Assembly (NCBI GenBank): GCA_023512835.1
Contig: CM042092.1
Location: 48,140,400-48,204,399 of the forward strand
Length of the DNA: 64,000 bases
DNA from: Taxillus chinensis
Taxonomy: Eukaryota > Streptophyta > Magnoliopsida > Santalales > Loranthaceae
Direction: 5' to 3'
The position numbers and the translations under genes were made by a program. Positions 1 through 11,616 of the stretch are shown one piece after another (the first letter of the stretch is position 1; every line of letters begins with the position of its first letter). The notes beneath the pieces were generated by a model. The model ran no database searches, was not told the DNA's origin, and was given only the letters and a program-made list of their open reading frames with translations.

Positions 1-529
1 TGGTGTGTTTTCTTGCAGGAACCTACAGGCGTTAGGTGGGAACACCAAGGTGGAAGAGTTCTGTTTTGTGGCTTTGTTTTGTGTTAATTGCATTATGTAA
101 TTTTGTTGAGGCATTGTAACCCTCGCGGAGAGATATTATAATGAAGTTTGAAACATAATAAAGGCATATGGTTTCAATTAAATAATTGTGTGATTTTGTT
201 TTCTGAAGTGTATGTTGTGTTCCACCCCTTTATCCAAACCCGGGTAAAGGGAGGGTCACGTTTCGGTCTCCTCGGGTTGGAAAACCAGTGATGACAGATA
301 TGTTTTATTGAGATGTGCTTTAAATTGTGCTATGTAGAATATGATTATGTTAGCCCGAGGTGGCAGTGATATTGTTAGCCTGAGAGGTTGTGCTTTTGAT
401 AGCTTGAGATGCTGTGATTATGGAAGCCCGAGGGGCAGTGGTAGTAGTAGCAGAGAGGCTGTGGTTGTGTATTATATGTGGTTTGTTCATACACACTGTG
501 AGGTTAGGTTACATTTGGTGAACTGTATA

Positions 530-700
530 TGTAATGACCCCACCCACCCGTAGCCCGATATTGTCCGCTTTGGGCCTCGCCCACACAGTTTTGTTTTTAG
601 TAAGCCCTCGGCCCCTAAAAGGCCTCGTGCTAGGAGAAGTTTCCACAGCCACCTAAGTAGTCTACTTCGTTCTCCTCCCCAGCCGATGTGGGACATTACA
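530..700 (-). repeat. TRIM 3' LTR
   Basis: A 171 bp terminal repeat matching 773-942 with only a few differences (for example CACACAG versus CGCACGG in the middle and CTCC versus CTTCC near the end), which indicates a fairly recent insertion. Confidence 0.88.
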
Positions 701-772
701 TCCACCCCCCCCCCTCGGAGAGCCCGGCGTCCTCGGCGGCACACCGACTCGGGCCCTGGCTCCGATACCATT

Positions 773-942
773 TGTAACGGCCCGCCCACCCGTAGCCCGA
801 TATTGTCCGCTTTGGGCCTCGCCCGCACGGTTTTGTTTTTAGTAAGCCCTCGGCCCCTAAAAGGCCTCGTGCTAGGAGAAGTTTCCACAGCCACCTAAGT
901 AGTCTGCTTCGTTCTCTTCCCCAGCCGATGTGGGACATTACA
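773..942 (-). repeat. TRIM 5' LTR
   Basis: A 170 bp terminal repeat adjoining the primer site (757-770) on its left. It is bordered on the right by target duplication GTATA at 943-947. Confidence 0.88.
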
Positions 943-1370
943 GTATATATATTATGCCACGACACTACACTTGTGCACGTTATCATATAAATTCTATGAG
1001 CATGGGATGAGTTGAGGAGACATGATCCCTACTAAGTTGTGGTTGCTCACCCCTCTAGTTTTGTTTGTTTTCTTTTCAGGAACCTATAGGCATTAGGTGA
1101 AATACCAAGGTGGAAGACTGAGTTATTTGTTTTGTTGTTTTTTTGTATATTATGTTATGTTTAGGAAACTGATGTAACCCCAATGGGAAAATGATGTAAA
1201 AAAATGGATTTTGAATTTAATAAAGACATGAGGTTTGGCTTGTGAGCATTTATTGTGGTGGTTTGTGATGACCTTGTGTGATATTATTAATCTTACCCCT
1301 TATCCACTGGGTGGGTAAAGGGGAGTCACGAACTGGTTTCCTTAGGTTGGAAATCTGGGGCGTGACAATA

Positions 1371-1377
1371 TGATATC
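1371..1377 (+). other. Truncated tRNA-Met-like primer binding site
   Basis: The seven bases TGATATC just after the Tekay-like LTR resemble the first seven bases of the methionine-tRNA primer site (TGGTATC) with one G-to-A change. The site is cut off by the LTR of Ogre copy A starting at 1378. If correct, the upstream LTR is a 5' LTR and Ogre A inserted inside its primer site. The match is short. Confidence 0.3.
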
Positions 1378-4300
1378 TGTCATCACCTGGATTTCCTCCC
1401 GGAGGGAAACCACTTTTGGGGTGCGATTTCGCCCAACCTTCATTTGAATGGTGATGAAAATTATGGAGTCGCCACCAACCGTTTTTGGGGTGTGGTTGGC
1501 TACCTAAAAGGAAATTATCTACGCTACCTAGGGATGGGCTCGGGAGTTGATTACACATGGGAAAGGACTAACAGCCCCACGATACCCTTTCGGTACCTAT
1601 CTTAAAATTGGAGGCTTCTAACTTGTTTTAACTGTTTGACTTAAAGTTAATTTGCCTAAAGGTGATGTGAAATTTAAATATGGCCTAAAAGTCTATTCCT
1701 TTTATTTTCCCAAGTTGTTTGTTGAAGTTGAAATGAAGTTCAATTTGTCCTAAGCATCTAAGAGAGTTCTAGCAATTTGATTCTCTATTTTTTATTTTCA
1801 TTTTCTACATTCTCTGTTAAAGTTCAAAATTAAACCCAATTTCATCCTAAATCTCTAAAGGGAACTCTATGGGGAATGAAGAAAAGAAAAGGGTTATAAG
1901 AGAAAACAAAAGTCAAGTGTTAAAGAACCAAGTCTTTGAAAATCCTAAGTAAATGAAAATTATTATTATTATTATTATTATTTTTAAAAATATTTTTTAT
2001 TTAAGAAAAGAGTTTTTTTATACTTGAAAAACATCTTTAAGAAACAGGTTTTTTTTTTCAGAAATCATTTTTGTTTGTTTGGATTTTTTTTAGAAAACCT
2101 TTTTTTTAATTCAAAAAATAATTTTTATTTATTTTTTATTTTTAAAAATATAAATTAAAAACAAATAAACAAAAGTACATTGCGTATGATTGTGACATGT
2201 ATCAAAATAAAACCAAACTCACACTTTTTTTCTCTTTTTCCATTCTTTCGTTTTTTTATCTCTCTTTTTTTTCTCCTTTTCCCTTTTCCCTTTTTTCTTT
2301 TTTTCACTATACTTAATTACAAATTACAAATCACATAACCCAGGCCCAAGCTAACAAGAGTCCTATGAGCCCAAAACCAAGTCTGCTCCCAAAGCCAGCT
2401 AAGAATGAAAGGAAATAGTAATAAATAAAAAAACATTAATCACGTCTACAATATACAGGTTGCCCAAACTGGAAACAGAATAATGTAGGCAGGAGAGAAA
2501 TGACTTCCACATCGAAACCTCGTTCAACCCTAGAGAAAAGCACGAAACAATGGGAACACAGTGAGAAAGTGTAGCAACCATAATGAAAATCAGATTTAAG
2601 CAATCAAGTCATGTCCAAGCAGAAAATAATGTCCCAACCCGTGCACACCCACATTTTATGAATCAGACTATAAAGAACTAAACCAAAGAGTGCACCATTG
2701 CATTCACGCATTTTGAAAACCGGATTGAAGAACATTCGTATATATTTTACAAAAAAGACAAATCTCAAGTGGAAGACAACATCCAAACCAGTGTACACCC
2801 ATGCTTGAAAAGCAGATTGGAATTTAGAGAACTAAGCCAGAGGAAACATCATTGCATCCATGCGTTTTTGAAAACTAAGCCAGAGCATTCATATGTATTT
2901 TATTTCTTCTCTTTGAAAAAAAAAACCAGTTCTCGAGCAGACCATAGCACCCAAACCACATTCAAAAATCATTAAGAAGAATGAACATAAAACACCTCAA
3001 ATCATCTTTTCATTTCCACTCGTCACAAAAACGCAGCGATTGACCCAAAAGAAACAAATAAATCGACAGAAATATGCACCAATGATAACTAGACACTGCT
3101 AAGACCAAGTGACCAGCTTAACACGCATATAGCCTTGCTCGAGATTCGGATAAGACACAATCAAAACTCAGATAAGACGCAATCAAGTCAATTGAGTATC
3201 ACATGATGAAACATAGTAACTCTATGAATAAAATCGCCACAAATAAAAAAAGAAAAGGCAAGAAGAAGAACCCACCACTCGGGAAAACGTGATTTCCTTT
3301 CTGTTGACGCAGTGGCCTTCCTTCGCTCACGAGATAGTTACTTGCTTCCTTGGGCTCCGGTCAAACACGGTGGCACACTGAGACTTCTTCGCCCTGTGTT
3401 CCTCTGCCCACCTCCCGATGCTTGGACTCTCATAAGGAAACCCAATGTCCTTTGGCTTGGACGAAGGTAGACGCTCCTCAATGTCGGCGAAGGGGAGTCA
3501 GACCAAAGAGAGAGTGGTTTTGTACCGATAATGGTGGAGGTATACTAGAGAGGCTATGCACCACAGTAACCGACTGAACGAATTCCAGTCCGGCGGAGTA
3601 GAGATTTTGGGCATGGTAGAGGAAGAGAGGAGAGACCGAGACGAATAGATGGAACCAGAGAGGACGGTTCTTTGGTCGGATTTTGGAACGGGAGAGTGTA
3701 TAGAAGGGTGTGGTGCTTTTTCCAGTGAGCTAACGAGAGGGAGAGCCGAGTTTTTTTGGGACGGAGGAGGAGAAGGAAAGGAGAGGTGTGGATGGCGAGT
3801 TTATTTCGGCCAGAGGGGGAGCCGAGAACCAAAGACCAAGGCCAGGGAACTAGCGGTTGGATTTATAGGCAAGAGGGGCTAGGGTTATGGCTGGGAGATG
3901 GGTTGGAACATTGAACCGGTGGTGGGTTAAGAATGAGGTTTAGTTTGAGAGAGGGAGGATGACTGGGGCTCCAACCATTGTTGAGTTCGGCTAGCTAGAG
4001 GGGTGAGTTGGCGCGGTGGTCCAGTGGTCCTTCGAGATCCCGGCGTCTGTGGCGTGGAATTGGGGAAGAAGACGAGCGGGAAGGGAGAGCGAAGGGAAGA
4101 AGATGAAGCGTGGCCGGTGAAGAAGATAAGAACGGTGCGTTGGCTGTAATTTTTATTTTGTTTTATTTTATTTAGTTTTTTTTTTGTATTTTGTTTTTAT
4201 CTTATTTTCCACCCAATCGATGACTGACATGTGTCCAGGAGTGAGTGGGAAAAGAAAAGCAAAACAGAAAATTATTTTGTTTTGGATTTTTTAACTAATG

Positions 4301-4892
4301 CATTTCGGTTTTAGGATCGGCAAGACAAACCGGATTTTAAAACATCTCGAAAAATTGTTTTTTGACTCGGGGCATCATGACGAGCGATCCCGTGTCAATT
4401 TTATTCGAAAACGATCTCGTTTTTATGGTGATCCTGTATTGAGATTATTTATTATTGAAAAATAATTTTATTTTTGATTTTTATTGAAAAAGGCCTCGGG
4501 AGAGAATATATACAATATATATGTCAAAATTCTCAGAACGGTGAGTAGAATAGGAAGATGAGGTTCATGACCTGATCCGAAGTGCCATTTGAAAAGTCAA
4601 TTATCGTTTTGACCCCCGATGACAGCCTAAGTGCTGCTTTGACCATATCTTCTTCATTTAACATCGAAATCGAGCGGGGTCGAAGGCGTTGATCCTCGAA
4701 TTTGATTTTTTATTGCCCAGGACTAATTCTTTAGCATTTGGAGGCCTTTCTTGAATAATATTTTGAAATAGGGCATTTGCGGCTCAGTGGTCACGACTCT
4801 GTTGTACTGTAAAATTTCAACAAATTGAAACGACATTGAGGAAAATTGAATTTGATAAAATCTGTCCAACTCGGACAAAATAGGGTCCAACA
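1378..4892 (-). mobile_element. Ogre/Tat copy A: 3' LTR
   Basis: A 3.5 kb LTR in minus orientation. On the plus strand it begins TGTCATCACCTGG and ends AAAATAGGGTCCAACA, so on the minus strand it runs TGTTGGACCC...GATGACA. The same ends occur in copy C (50494-54304) and, slightly changed, in copy B. The first 250 bases carry the conserved block with GGAGTCGCCACCAAC and CCCTTTCGGTA that all three copies share. The stretch 1960-2300 is A/T-rich homopolymer. It has no long reading frame. The matching 5' LTR is not in the window. Confidence 0.8.
3861..3867 (-). promoter_or_regulatory. LTR promoter TATA box, copy A
   Basis: Minus-strand TATAAAT in the context TTGCCTATAAATCCAACCGC. The same place in the copy C LTR has CGCCTATATAAAACCAGCC, so two copies keep a TATA box here. 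Transcription would start about 30 bp downstream, near 3830 on the minus strand. Confidence 0.55.
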
Positions 4893-5159
4893 GCTGCCCC
4901 TCTTTGTGTATCGTTTGTGTTCAAATGGTGTACAAAGATAAGACAAACTTGTTTTGGACGGGTTGGACCACTTACCTGGCTTACTTGTTGCCAAGGGATG
5001 GTTCTGTTGGGAATCAGAGTACTTGCTGGAACTTGGGATTTTCTGGAATAAAAGTCAAGAAGCTTAGTGGAATGGGAATCAAATGATACATAAGGTAATA
5101 CAGAACGAAAAACCTAAAGGGTTTATTTGGATTTGAAAAAGCATAAAATTAAAAAGCTA

Positions 5160-6976
5160 AAACCTGATAGACTTCGTAGAGGCAGGAATATTACTTGCCT
5201 ACAATGCGTTGTAGAGGTCGGGGGATTACCGCCTACGATGCAAGGATACTGAAAATTAAAAGCCTAGAGCTGACAAGAATGTAAAAGGCTAGAACCTAAG
5301 ATTTGCAGAGGTAGAAGGATTACTTGCCTACAATGCATTGTAGAGGCCGATGGATTACCGCCTACGATGCAAAGATATTGAAAATTAAAAGCCTAGAGCT
5401 GACAGAAATGTAAAAGGCTAGAACCTGAGTGTTGGTCCCTGGGAGCCTAGAGGGGGGTGAATAGGCTCTAATCGAAAACTCTTCACTCATCTCTGGCACA
5501 ACACTTATCTGCTTAAGAGATAGAATCAATGCGGAAGATAACCAGATAGTAGAAGTATTTTGTTTTATTATCAAGAGATAATTACAACAAAATATAGCAG
5601 ATTAAAGCTAATGAAGCTTTTCAATCTACTGAACAATTCTTTTACACTCTGTTTACAAATCCTCACACACTAGCCAGTAAGATCTCTATTAGCTCTTGTA
5701 CATGTACACACATATGCATAAATCTCTCTATTGCGCTCTTATAAAAATATACAAGTGTTAATATATATAACTATCCATAAGAAACATCTTTGGAACTTGT
5801 TCTTCTGAGCAACGTGCAGCTTTGACTGTTCCTTGGAAATCTCTATGCCTTGATTGTTGTGGTTGTGGAGCTCAAGATCTTGGGTCTTAGAAACATAATT
5901 GTTTTTGCGAGTTCTCAAGTGCAGTTAAAGTTATGTCCACATATCCGCGTGATCCACGTGTAAAATGCTTTAGGTTTTCAACGAGTTTGTCTTACATTGG
6001 GATACAGCGAGCTGACGACTTTGAATGCGAAGATGATAAGTTAAATTAACGTCTTCTTAATCTGTCGCAAAGTTCCTTACTCCGTGTTAATGAAGCTCAA
6101 ATCCTTTCTCCGTATCAGTAGTTGCTTACTCCGTGTTAGTTTGATACTAGAATCCTTATTCCGTATCAGCGCTTCCTTACTCCTTATGAATGAGAAGTCC
6201 AGAGAGTTTACTCCATATCAGTGCTTCCTTACTCCACATGAGTTCCTTACTTTGCATGAGTTGAAAGGGCTGGATGGCTTACTCCGTATTAGCGCATCCT
6301 TACTCTGCATGAGTAAAAGGTTCAGAATCTTTACTCCGCATTTCTTTTCCTTACTCCGTGCGAATAAAGGACTTGGGTCCTTATTCCGTACAAGTCGTTC
6401 CTTACTCCGTATGTATGAAAGACTCGGATTCCTTACTCTGTATTTTCTTGCCCATAGTCCGCTTGAGTGGAAGACTTAGCTTTTTATTCCATGATAACTT
6501 TCTCTTACTCTGTGCTAGATATTTACTGGGATTCTTATTCCGTATCTATTTAACTTAGTCCATTAAAGTGTTAGATGCGGATTCCTTAGTCCGTAGCTTT
6601 AAGTGTTTAGTCTGCACGAATGATCCTTATTCCGTATGAAGTGTAGACCTGGTTATTTACCAAGTGTTTGACAATACTCATGTTTGTCTGGATCAGGATT
6701 ATTTATCCTGTCCTCAGCTTTGCTCTCACGAGTGAAGGTCCGGATTAAGATCATATCTTCTGCAACAACTTAAGAATAAACATGTAATGTCTCAAATCAA
6801 ACTACATAGGGTTTTATCCGTATCATCCAAATTCTGGGCTTGATCCAACACTGAGAGACTTCGCAGGGGCAGGAGGATTACTTACCTACAATGTGTTGTA
6901 GAGGTCGGAAGATTATCGCCAATGATACAAAGATACTGAAAATTAAAAGCCTAGAGTCGACAGGAATGTAAAAGAC
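5160..6976. repeat. Three tandem copies of a ~130 bp unit, the third split by a solo LTR
   Basis: Unit 1 is 5160-5291, unit 2 is 5292-5420, and unit 3 is 5421-5429 plus 6851-6976. Each begins AACCT, contains TTACTTGCCTACAATG (ACC in unit 3), then TTGTAGAGG and GAAAATTAAAAGCCTAGAG, and ends TGTAAAAGRCTAG. The third unit is opened precisely by the solo LTR and its 5 bp duplication. Confidence 0.75.
5430..6850 (-). mobile_element. Solo LTR of a Sirevirus-type Ty1/copia element
   Basis: A 1421 bp LTR with ends TGTTGG...CCAACA, flanked by a perfect target duplication CTGAG (5425-5429 and 6851-6855) and with no internal domain. It is the same LTR family as 59785-61142 (both start TGTTGGTCCC, then a G-run and GAATAGG) and is related to the LTRs of 14406-27342. 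It contains many scattered CTTACTCCGTAT-like motifs. The structure indicates insertion of a full element followed by LTR-LTR recombination that removed the inside. The strand is inferred from the related full copies. Confidence 0.87.
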
Positions 6977-7907
6977 TAGAACCTAACAAATCTTGTTGGA
7001 AACAATGATTGGTATTTGATGGAGATGCCTAGGGGTATTGATGAGCTTGGGAGACCTTGATTAGTTAATGGTTTCTAATGTTTGAGGCTAGAGAAATGCG
7101 CATGATGCATGTATGAATGAATGCAGAATGCATGTAATTCTTTTCTTGACTTAGTGGTGGGGGGGGGGGGGGGAGCTATTCACTGTTGTTGGTGATGGAC
7201 TTCACCTTGCTAAAGAAATATCACAATGCTGTTAAGAAGTTATTTTGATGGGGATCGTTCCAATCATGCTGGGGAACTCTATTTCTTCTTTAGCCGAGGA
7301 GTTTGTTTGACTTAGCGTCACTGAGTTGAATAGCTTAACTTGAGCATGGTTTTTTTCTTTTTGGATGACAGAGCACCTTTGCTGAGTAATATCATGAGAG
7401 ATCCTGCTGGGGATAAACATTTTATATACAAAAGATGTTCTTTTTCTCTTTTCAAAACAAGTTTTCAAAGATGATTTTGTTTAAAAATAATTTTCAAAAC
7501 ATGGTTATGCAATGCATTCATAACTTGTCATCCTCTCATGGCAATGGTACAAGCCTCTAGGGGCATAATCCACAAAGTTGACTTGAACTTGACTAGCTTG
7601 GACTAGGTAATGGTTCTTGATGGTTTGAGGGGCCAATCTGCAGATTTTGGGATATTTGCTCAATGGTTTTGGGGCTAGAGGCATTAACACTCTGTGGTTT
7701 TGAAGGTTTCTGAAACTGGATGGTTTTGGAGCTTGGGGTTTTATCCTTGGAGATTGGAAGTGTTCTTTTATAACACTCAATGGCTCTGAGGGTTTTCCTA
7801 TTTATGGGTTGGGGGTTTTGGTACTTGCCGGCTTTAAGGGTCATGCTGAGGCTAGGAGTATTGGCGCTCCGTGATTTTGAAAGTTCTCGAGGTTTAGATT
7901 GCATAAT

Positions 7908-8721
7908 TGATAGACAGATTTTTAGCCTCCCTAAAAGAGTTAGCTAACGTCGTTAAACCTCTCTTTAAGATAATTAATTCCCTTAGTTTGCACTAAACAG
8001 AATAGTAGAAAGTAAGGGGTCGAACCCAGAGGGATTAGCCTAGTTCTCTAGTTTTTCAAACCAAACCACTCAATTACTCTTGCTCTATAAAATGTCTTGG
8101 CAAAAACGAATTCTTTTCGTAACTATAGATCTAATTTTTATTTGGTTTTCTGAATAAACAAAGAAAGCAAATTGTTTTTAGGATTAAGATTCAAGGATTA
8201 AAGGCATTTAGGGTCACAACTTCACCTCACTATGCTGTTTCTACTGATTTTAAGATTCTTGAGATTATTTAATTGATAACATGCTATAACTAAACCAAAG
8301 TACTGCAATTGATCATTGCTAGACCTTCTAAGTGCTGTCTGCCTGAATGGTCATCATGACATCAACATGCAAAGCCTAATTATCATACTCATGATAGGAT
8401 AATGGTCACACCAATCACAAATATGTTACGAATCAAAGATCAGCCTCAGACTAAGGCTAAGAAAACCCAGGTGTGCAGCCTAGATATTAAAAGATGAAGA
8501 ACAGATTCATAAATCATGCAATCTCAATTAAAGAAACCCAATATTCAAATAATCAGTTTAACAACTTAGGGGGCTACATTGCTCCCCTAGATAAAGGAAA
8601 CTACTCACACATGTTCTTGGAGAAACAACAAGAAATAAAGAACATCATCCTCAAGCAGGTGCAGCAGAACTCCAACTTTAGGTCTTCTCTAGCCGTCAGA
8701 CCTCCTAGGGCCGGCAGCTCC
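7908..8721 (-). mobile_element. Athila-like Ty3 element: 3' LTR, left part
   Basis: Begins TGATAGACAG at 7908, exactly where homology to Ogre copy A stops; the flank is ATAAT (7903-7907). The other end of this LTR is at 44732 (CGTTATCA), giving matched terminal bases TGATA...TATCA. The block near 8018-8040, AGGGGTCGAACCCAGAGGGA, is a phrase common in plant Ty3 LTRs. Ogre copy B (8722 onward) interrupts it. The reading frame 8494-8781 crosses into the Ogre LTR and is not a gene. Confidence 0.6.
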
Positions 8722-11616
8722 TGTCATCACTGGTTTTCGTCCGGGCCCTTTTGGGGTGAGCTCAAACTAAACCAATGGTGAGAAATTTTAGAGTCGCCAC
8801 CAACTGTTTTTGGGGTACAGTTGGATACCCTATACTTTGAGTAGTTTTAAGTGTATGGTCTGCGTTATCAGAGATGGGTTCGGGAGTTGGTTACGTGTGG
8901 GGAAGGATTAGCACCCCTACAGCGCCCTTTCGGTATCTAATTTAGGAGGAGGAGGTTTTATTTTATTCATACTGCCATGACTGGGCTAAGTTAAAAAGTT
9001 TATGATTTTTATTTGGCTAAGTTATTTATTAAAGTCATGGTTAAAATGGATTTATCCTAAATTTCTAAAGGGAATCCTAAAGGTTTTGGATTTTTGAAGT
9101 GGATAATGAGATCCTAGGGATTGATTTGTTTTTTGGTTTTGCTCTTGGAAATTGAAATCCTAAAAAATATTTGTTTATTTTTCCTCCTTTTTTTTTGGGT
9201 TTGAGTTAGAACATACATTTTGTGTTTGTTTTTCTATATTTTTTTGTTTTTTTTTTGTTTTTTTTGTTTTTGTTGGAAGACATTTGGAAAACATTTTATG
9301 AAAACAGTTTCAAAACATGTTGTTGAAGAGATTTAAAAAAACATGTTATTAAAAAAAAACGTTTTTTTTTGCTTGTTTTTCTGTTTTGTTTTGTTTTGTT
9401 TTTGTTTGTTTGTTTGTTTGTTTTGTTTTCTTTTTTTTTTTGAAAACATTTTGAAAATTATTTATTGAAAACGTTTTGAAGAACATGTTTGTTGTTTTTT
9501 TTTTTGAAATTGAAAAGGCATATATCAAAATAGATGTGGAGTGTGTGAGTGTGACATCCACAAAAATAAAATCACTCTTTTTTTCTTTTCTTTTTGTTGC
9601 TTTTCATCTTCTCCTTTTGCTCTCTCCTTTCTTTTTTTTTTCTTCTTTTTTTTTACTATACTTTACATATTACAACATACACATAGGAAGGAATACAGGA
9701 AAACACAATGAAAAAGGCTGAAAAGGGATTACACCAAATATAGATAAGCTCAAAAACGAAAATTAGACAAAATGCTAAAAAAACAATTACACCAAATATA
9801 GATACAAATAAACTGAAAAAGTAGTGAAAAGATAAGGGCTGAACCGACTTTGAAGCTTTGCAACGCCAATCTTCTGCTTGAGCTCCCGCCGGCGCTGATA
9901 GTCACTTGCTCAACTCGGAATTGACAGATCTGACAGTGGGACTTATGAAGAGACTTCCCTGGTGTTTGGAGATAGGAGGGCTGAAGTTGGAGTTTGCAAG
10001 GAGTGGATGAGTGATCTCTTATGATGATGATTCTGGGATTCTGTGTTTTTTTGGGTTTGCCAGGAGGAAGCTGGGGCGTTTTTTTTGATGATGAGGCTGG
10101 GGCGTTTTTTGATGATGATGAGGCTGGTTTTGATGATGAGACTGGTTTTTCCCTTTTTTTTGAATTTCTCTCCTTTCTTTCTTTTCCTTTCTCTCTCTGT
10201 GTTTTTTTTGTTTTTTTTTGCCCTGTCTGCACTGGGATAAGGAAGGGATGAAAAAGGGTACAGGTTTTTTTTTCCTTTTTTGCAACGAATTCCTTTTTTT
10301 TCCCCCTCTTTTTCAATGGAACTGCAGACTGCATCTTAAAGGGCTGCCGAAAGTTTTTGGCTGGACTATCATTAATTGCAGCATTTAATGCCGCATTATT
10401 GATTTCTTCATTTTCATCCAGGTCTTGTGCAATCTGTCGGGTGCATTATTATTTCCAGCTCCATTAATTTGCGGATCGATTGTCCGGTCGGGTGGTCAGT
10501 GTGTGCGGGAAAAGGGGAACTCGTGATTTGCCTTTTTGAATTTGTAGTTTAGCAGCACATGTGACCGACAGGTATTCAAAATAATGTTTTGTCAGATGGC
10601 CAGCGCATAAAACAAGCCCCGTGAATGACCAACGAGAGGAAAAAAGGAAACCCGTGAGAAAAAGCCGACGCGAAAAGCCAGCGAGAAAAAATCAGCGAAG
10701 GCAAAAAAAGGTCGGAGGTTCGAAGTGTCGGCAGGTCGAAGCGTCGGCAGGTCGAAGTGTCGGCAGCGAGGCTTTGAGGGTCGAAGGGTCGGGGGTGGAA
10801 GGCGTACGGGTGCCGCGGGTCGAAGGCGTCGTAGCGAGGCTTCGAGAGTCGCGGGCGTCGAAGTGTCGGCAGCGAGGCTTCGAGGGTCGAAGGGTTGAAG
10901 GTCAGAAATCAGCAGGTCAACGGGGCGTCGAGGCTTCGAGGCTTCGGGGCTTCGAGCTTCGGGACTTCGGGGCTTCGAGGCTTCGAGCTTCGAGGCTTCG
11001 ATCTTTGGGGCTTCGAGGCTTCGGGGCTTTGAAGCTTCGAGGTTCGGGACTTCGGGGCTTTGAGGCTTCAAGCTTCGGGGTCAATGGGTCGAAGTGTCGG
11101 CAGGTCAACGGTCAACGGTCAACCCCCCCTTTTTTTAATTACCTTTTTACCCCTACCAAAAATGCAAAAATGGATAACCTTCCAGGAATTGTTTGGGGAG
11201 ATCCGTATTCGCCTACATAGGCATTTTGAAGAGTTTCGCATGATCACTTTTGCGGGCAGTTTGACCAGGGGCATTGACCGTCTTTTGGCAAGTTTGACTT
11301 TTTCCAACGAAAGTTGTTTTGGCCATAACTTCTTCATTTTAAGTCCGATTTGAGCTCGGTCAAGTGCGTTGGTCTCGAATTTTCATCCTCCATCACCTGG
11401 TGTTGGTCTTGGGGCGCTTCAAGGACTTGTAGCAAAAGTCATTAATTTTGAACTCCCCCATCCGTGTCAATTGTATCCATCTCGTGCCGATTGGGGTAGA
11501 CCATTCCTTGGAAGTATGGGATCATTGTGGACCTGTTCAATAAGGTATATGGCATGGGCAGAAAGGTATATCAAATGGGGTTAGTATGTCTAACCCGGAC
11601 AAAATAGGGTCCTACA
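8722..11616 (-). repeat. Ogre copy B: 3' LTR
   Basis: 2.9 kb, nearly colinear with 41565-44462. On the plus strand it starts TGTCATCACTGG and ends GGGTCCTACA. It contains T-rich homopolymers (9180-9660), GAT/GGCTG-rich short repeats near 10020-10140 and a TTCG-rich minisatellite (10720-11100). Differences from the partner LTR are scattered substitutions and repeat-length changes. Confidence 0.88.
10720..11100. repeat. TTCG-rich minisatellite in the Ogre B LTR
   Basis: A mosaic of short units such as GGCTTCGAG, GGCTTCGGG, GACTTCGGG and GTCGAAGTGTCGGCAG. The partner LTR carries the same array at 43570-43950 with different unit order and number. It creates long repetitive reading frames on both strands that are not genes. 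Confidence 0.8.

Larger units (their letters stand above)
530..942 (-). mobile_element. Complete TRIM (terminal-repeat retrotransposon in miniature)
   Basis: This is a 413 bp non-autonomous element in minus orientation. Its two LTRs (530-700, 171 bp; 773-942, 170 bp) are nearly identical and have TGTAA...TTACA ends. Read on the minus strand, the 5' LTR is 942-773, followed by a primer site at 770-757 (TGGTATCGGAGCCA, like tRNA-Met), a spacer of about 40 bp, a purine tract at 716-701 (GAGGGGGGGGGGTGGA), then the 3' LTR. It is flanked by a perfect 5 bp target duplication GTATA (525-529 and 943-947). It encodes nothing and must rely on proteins of an autonomous element. It lies inside the Tekay-like LTR. 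Confidence 0.9.
1..1367 (+). mobile_element. Tekay-like Ty3/gypsy LTR, truncated at the window edge
   Basis: This looks like the right part of a plus-strand chromovirus (Tekay/Del-type) LTR. It ends in GGGGCGTGACA at 1357-1367, the typical end of that LTR class. It contains two divergent direct copies of one segment, about 9-300 and about 1068-1367, each holding a block like AGGAACCTAYAGGCRTTAGG, an AATAAAG motif and the closing GTCACG...GGTTGG block, so the LTR carries an internal duplication of about 1 kb. A TRIM (530-942) interrupts the stretch between the copies. No reading frame here looks coding. The lineage call rests on remembered LTR-end motifs only, as no coding domain is in the window. 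Confidence 0.45.
4893..7907 (-). other. Ogre copy A: polypurine tract and 3' noncoding region
   Basis: Directly next to the LTR is the minus-strand purine tract AAAGAGGGGCAGC (4893-4905), which would prime plus-strand DNA synthesis. The rest is the long noncoding tail seen between integrase and 3' LTR in this family. Its part 7500-7900, read on the minus strand, matches 58550-58985 of copy C closely (same order of CTCAAAGCCATTGAG-like phrases and ending TCATAACTTGT/GAGTTATGAATGC). It is interrupted by a solo LTR (5430-6850) and ends at 7907, where the Athila-like LTR begins. A G-run lies near 7159-7173. The short reading frames here (for example 7232-7468 and 7593-7904) have no recognisable domain. 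Confidence 0.65.

Noticed and set aside
757..770. tRNA-like sequences at primer sites (also 26045-26062, 41545-41562, 54307-54324)
   Set aside because: Only the 12-18 bases complementary to tRNA 3' ends are present, beside LTRs; no tRNA gene structure.
530..942. Cassandra-type TRIM carrying 5S rRNA sequence
   Set aside because: The LTR ends resemble other TRIMs, but I find no 5S-like internal promoter block in the LTR.
2399..3882. Frames inside the Ogre A LTR, including a Gly/Glu-rich one at 3649-3882
   Set aside because: Located around the LTR promoter and leader; the related LTR of copy C does not keep them open.
9476..10334. Phe- or Lys-rich frames in T- and A-rich sequence (also 42389-43317, 53074-53578)
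   Set aside because: Homopolymer translation only; no domain and no agreement between sister LTRs.
10592..11220. Long overlapping frames on both strands (also 43470-44202)
   Set aside because: They arise from the TTCG-rich repeat, which keeps all frames open; composition is repetitive and the same array differs in unit order in the sister LTR.
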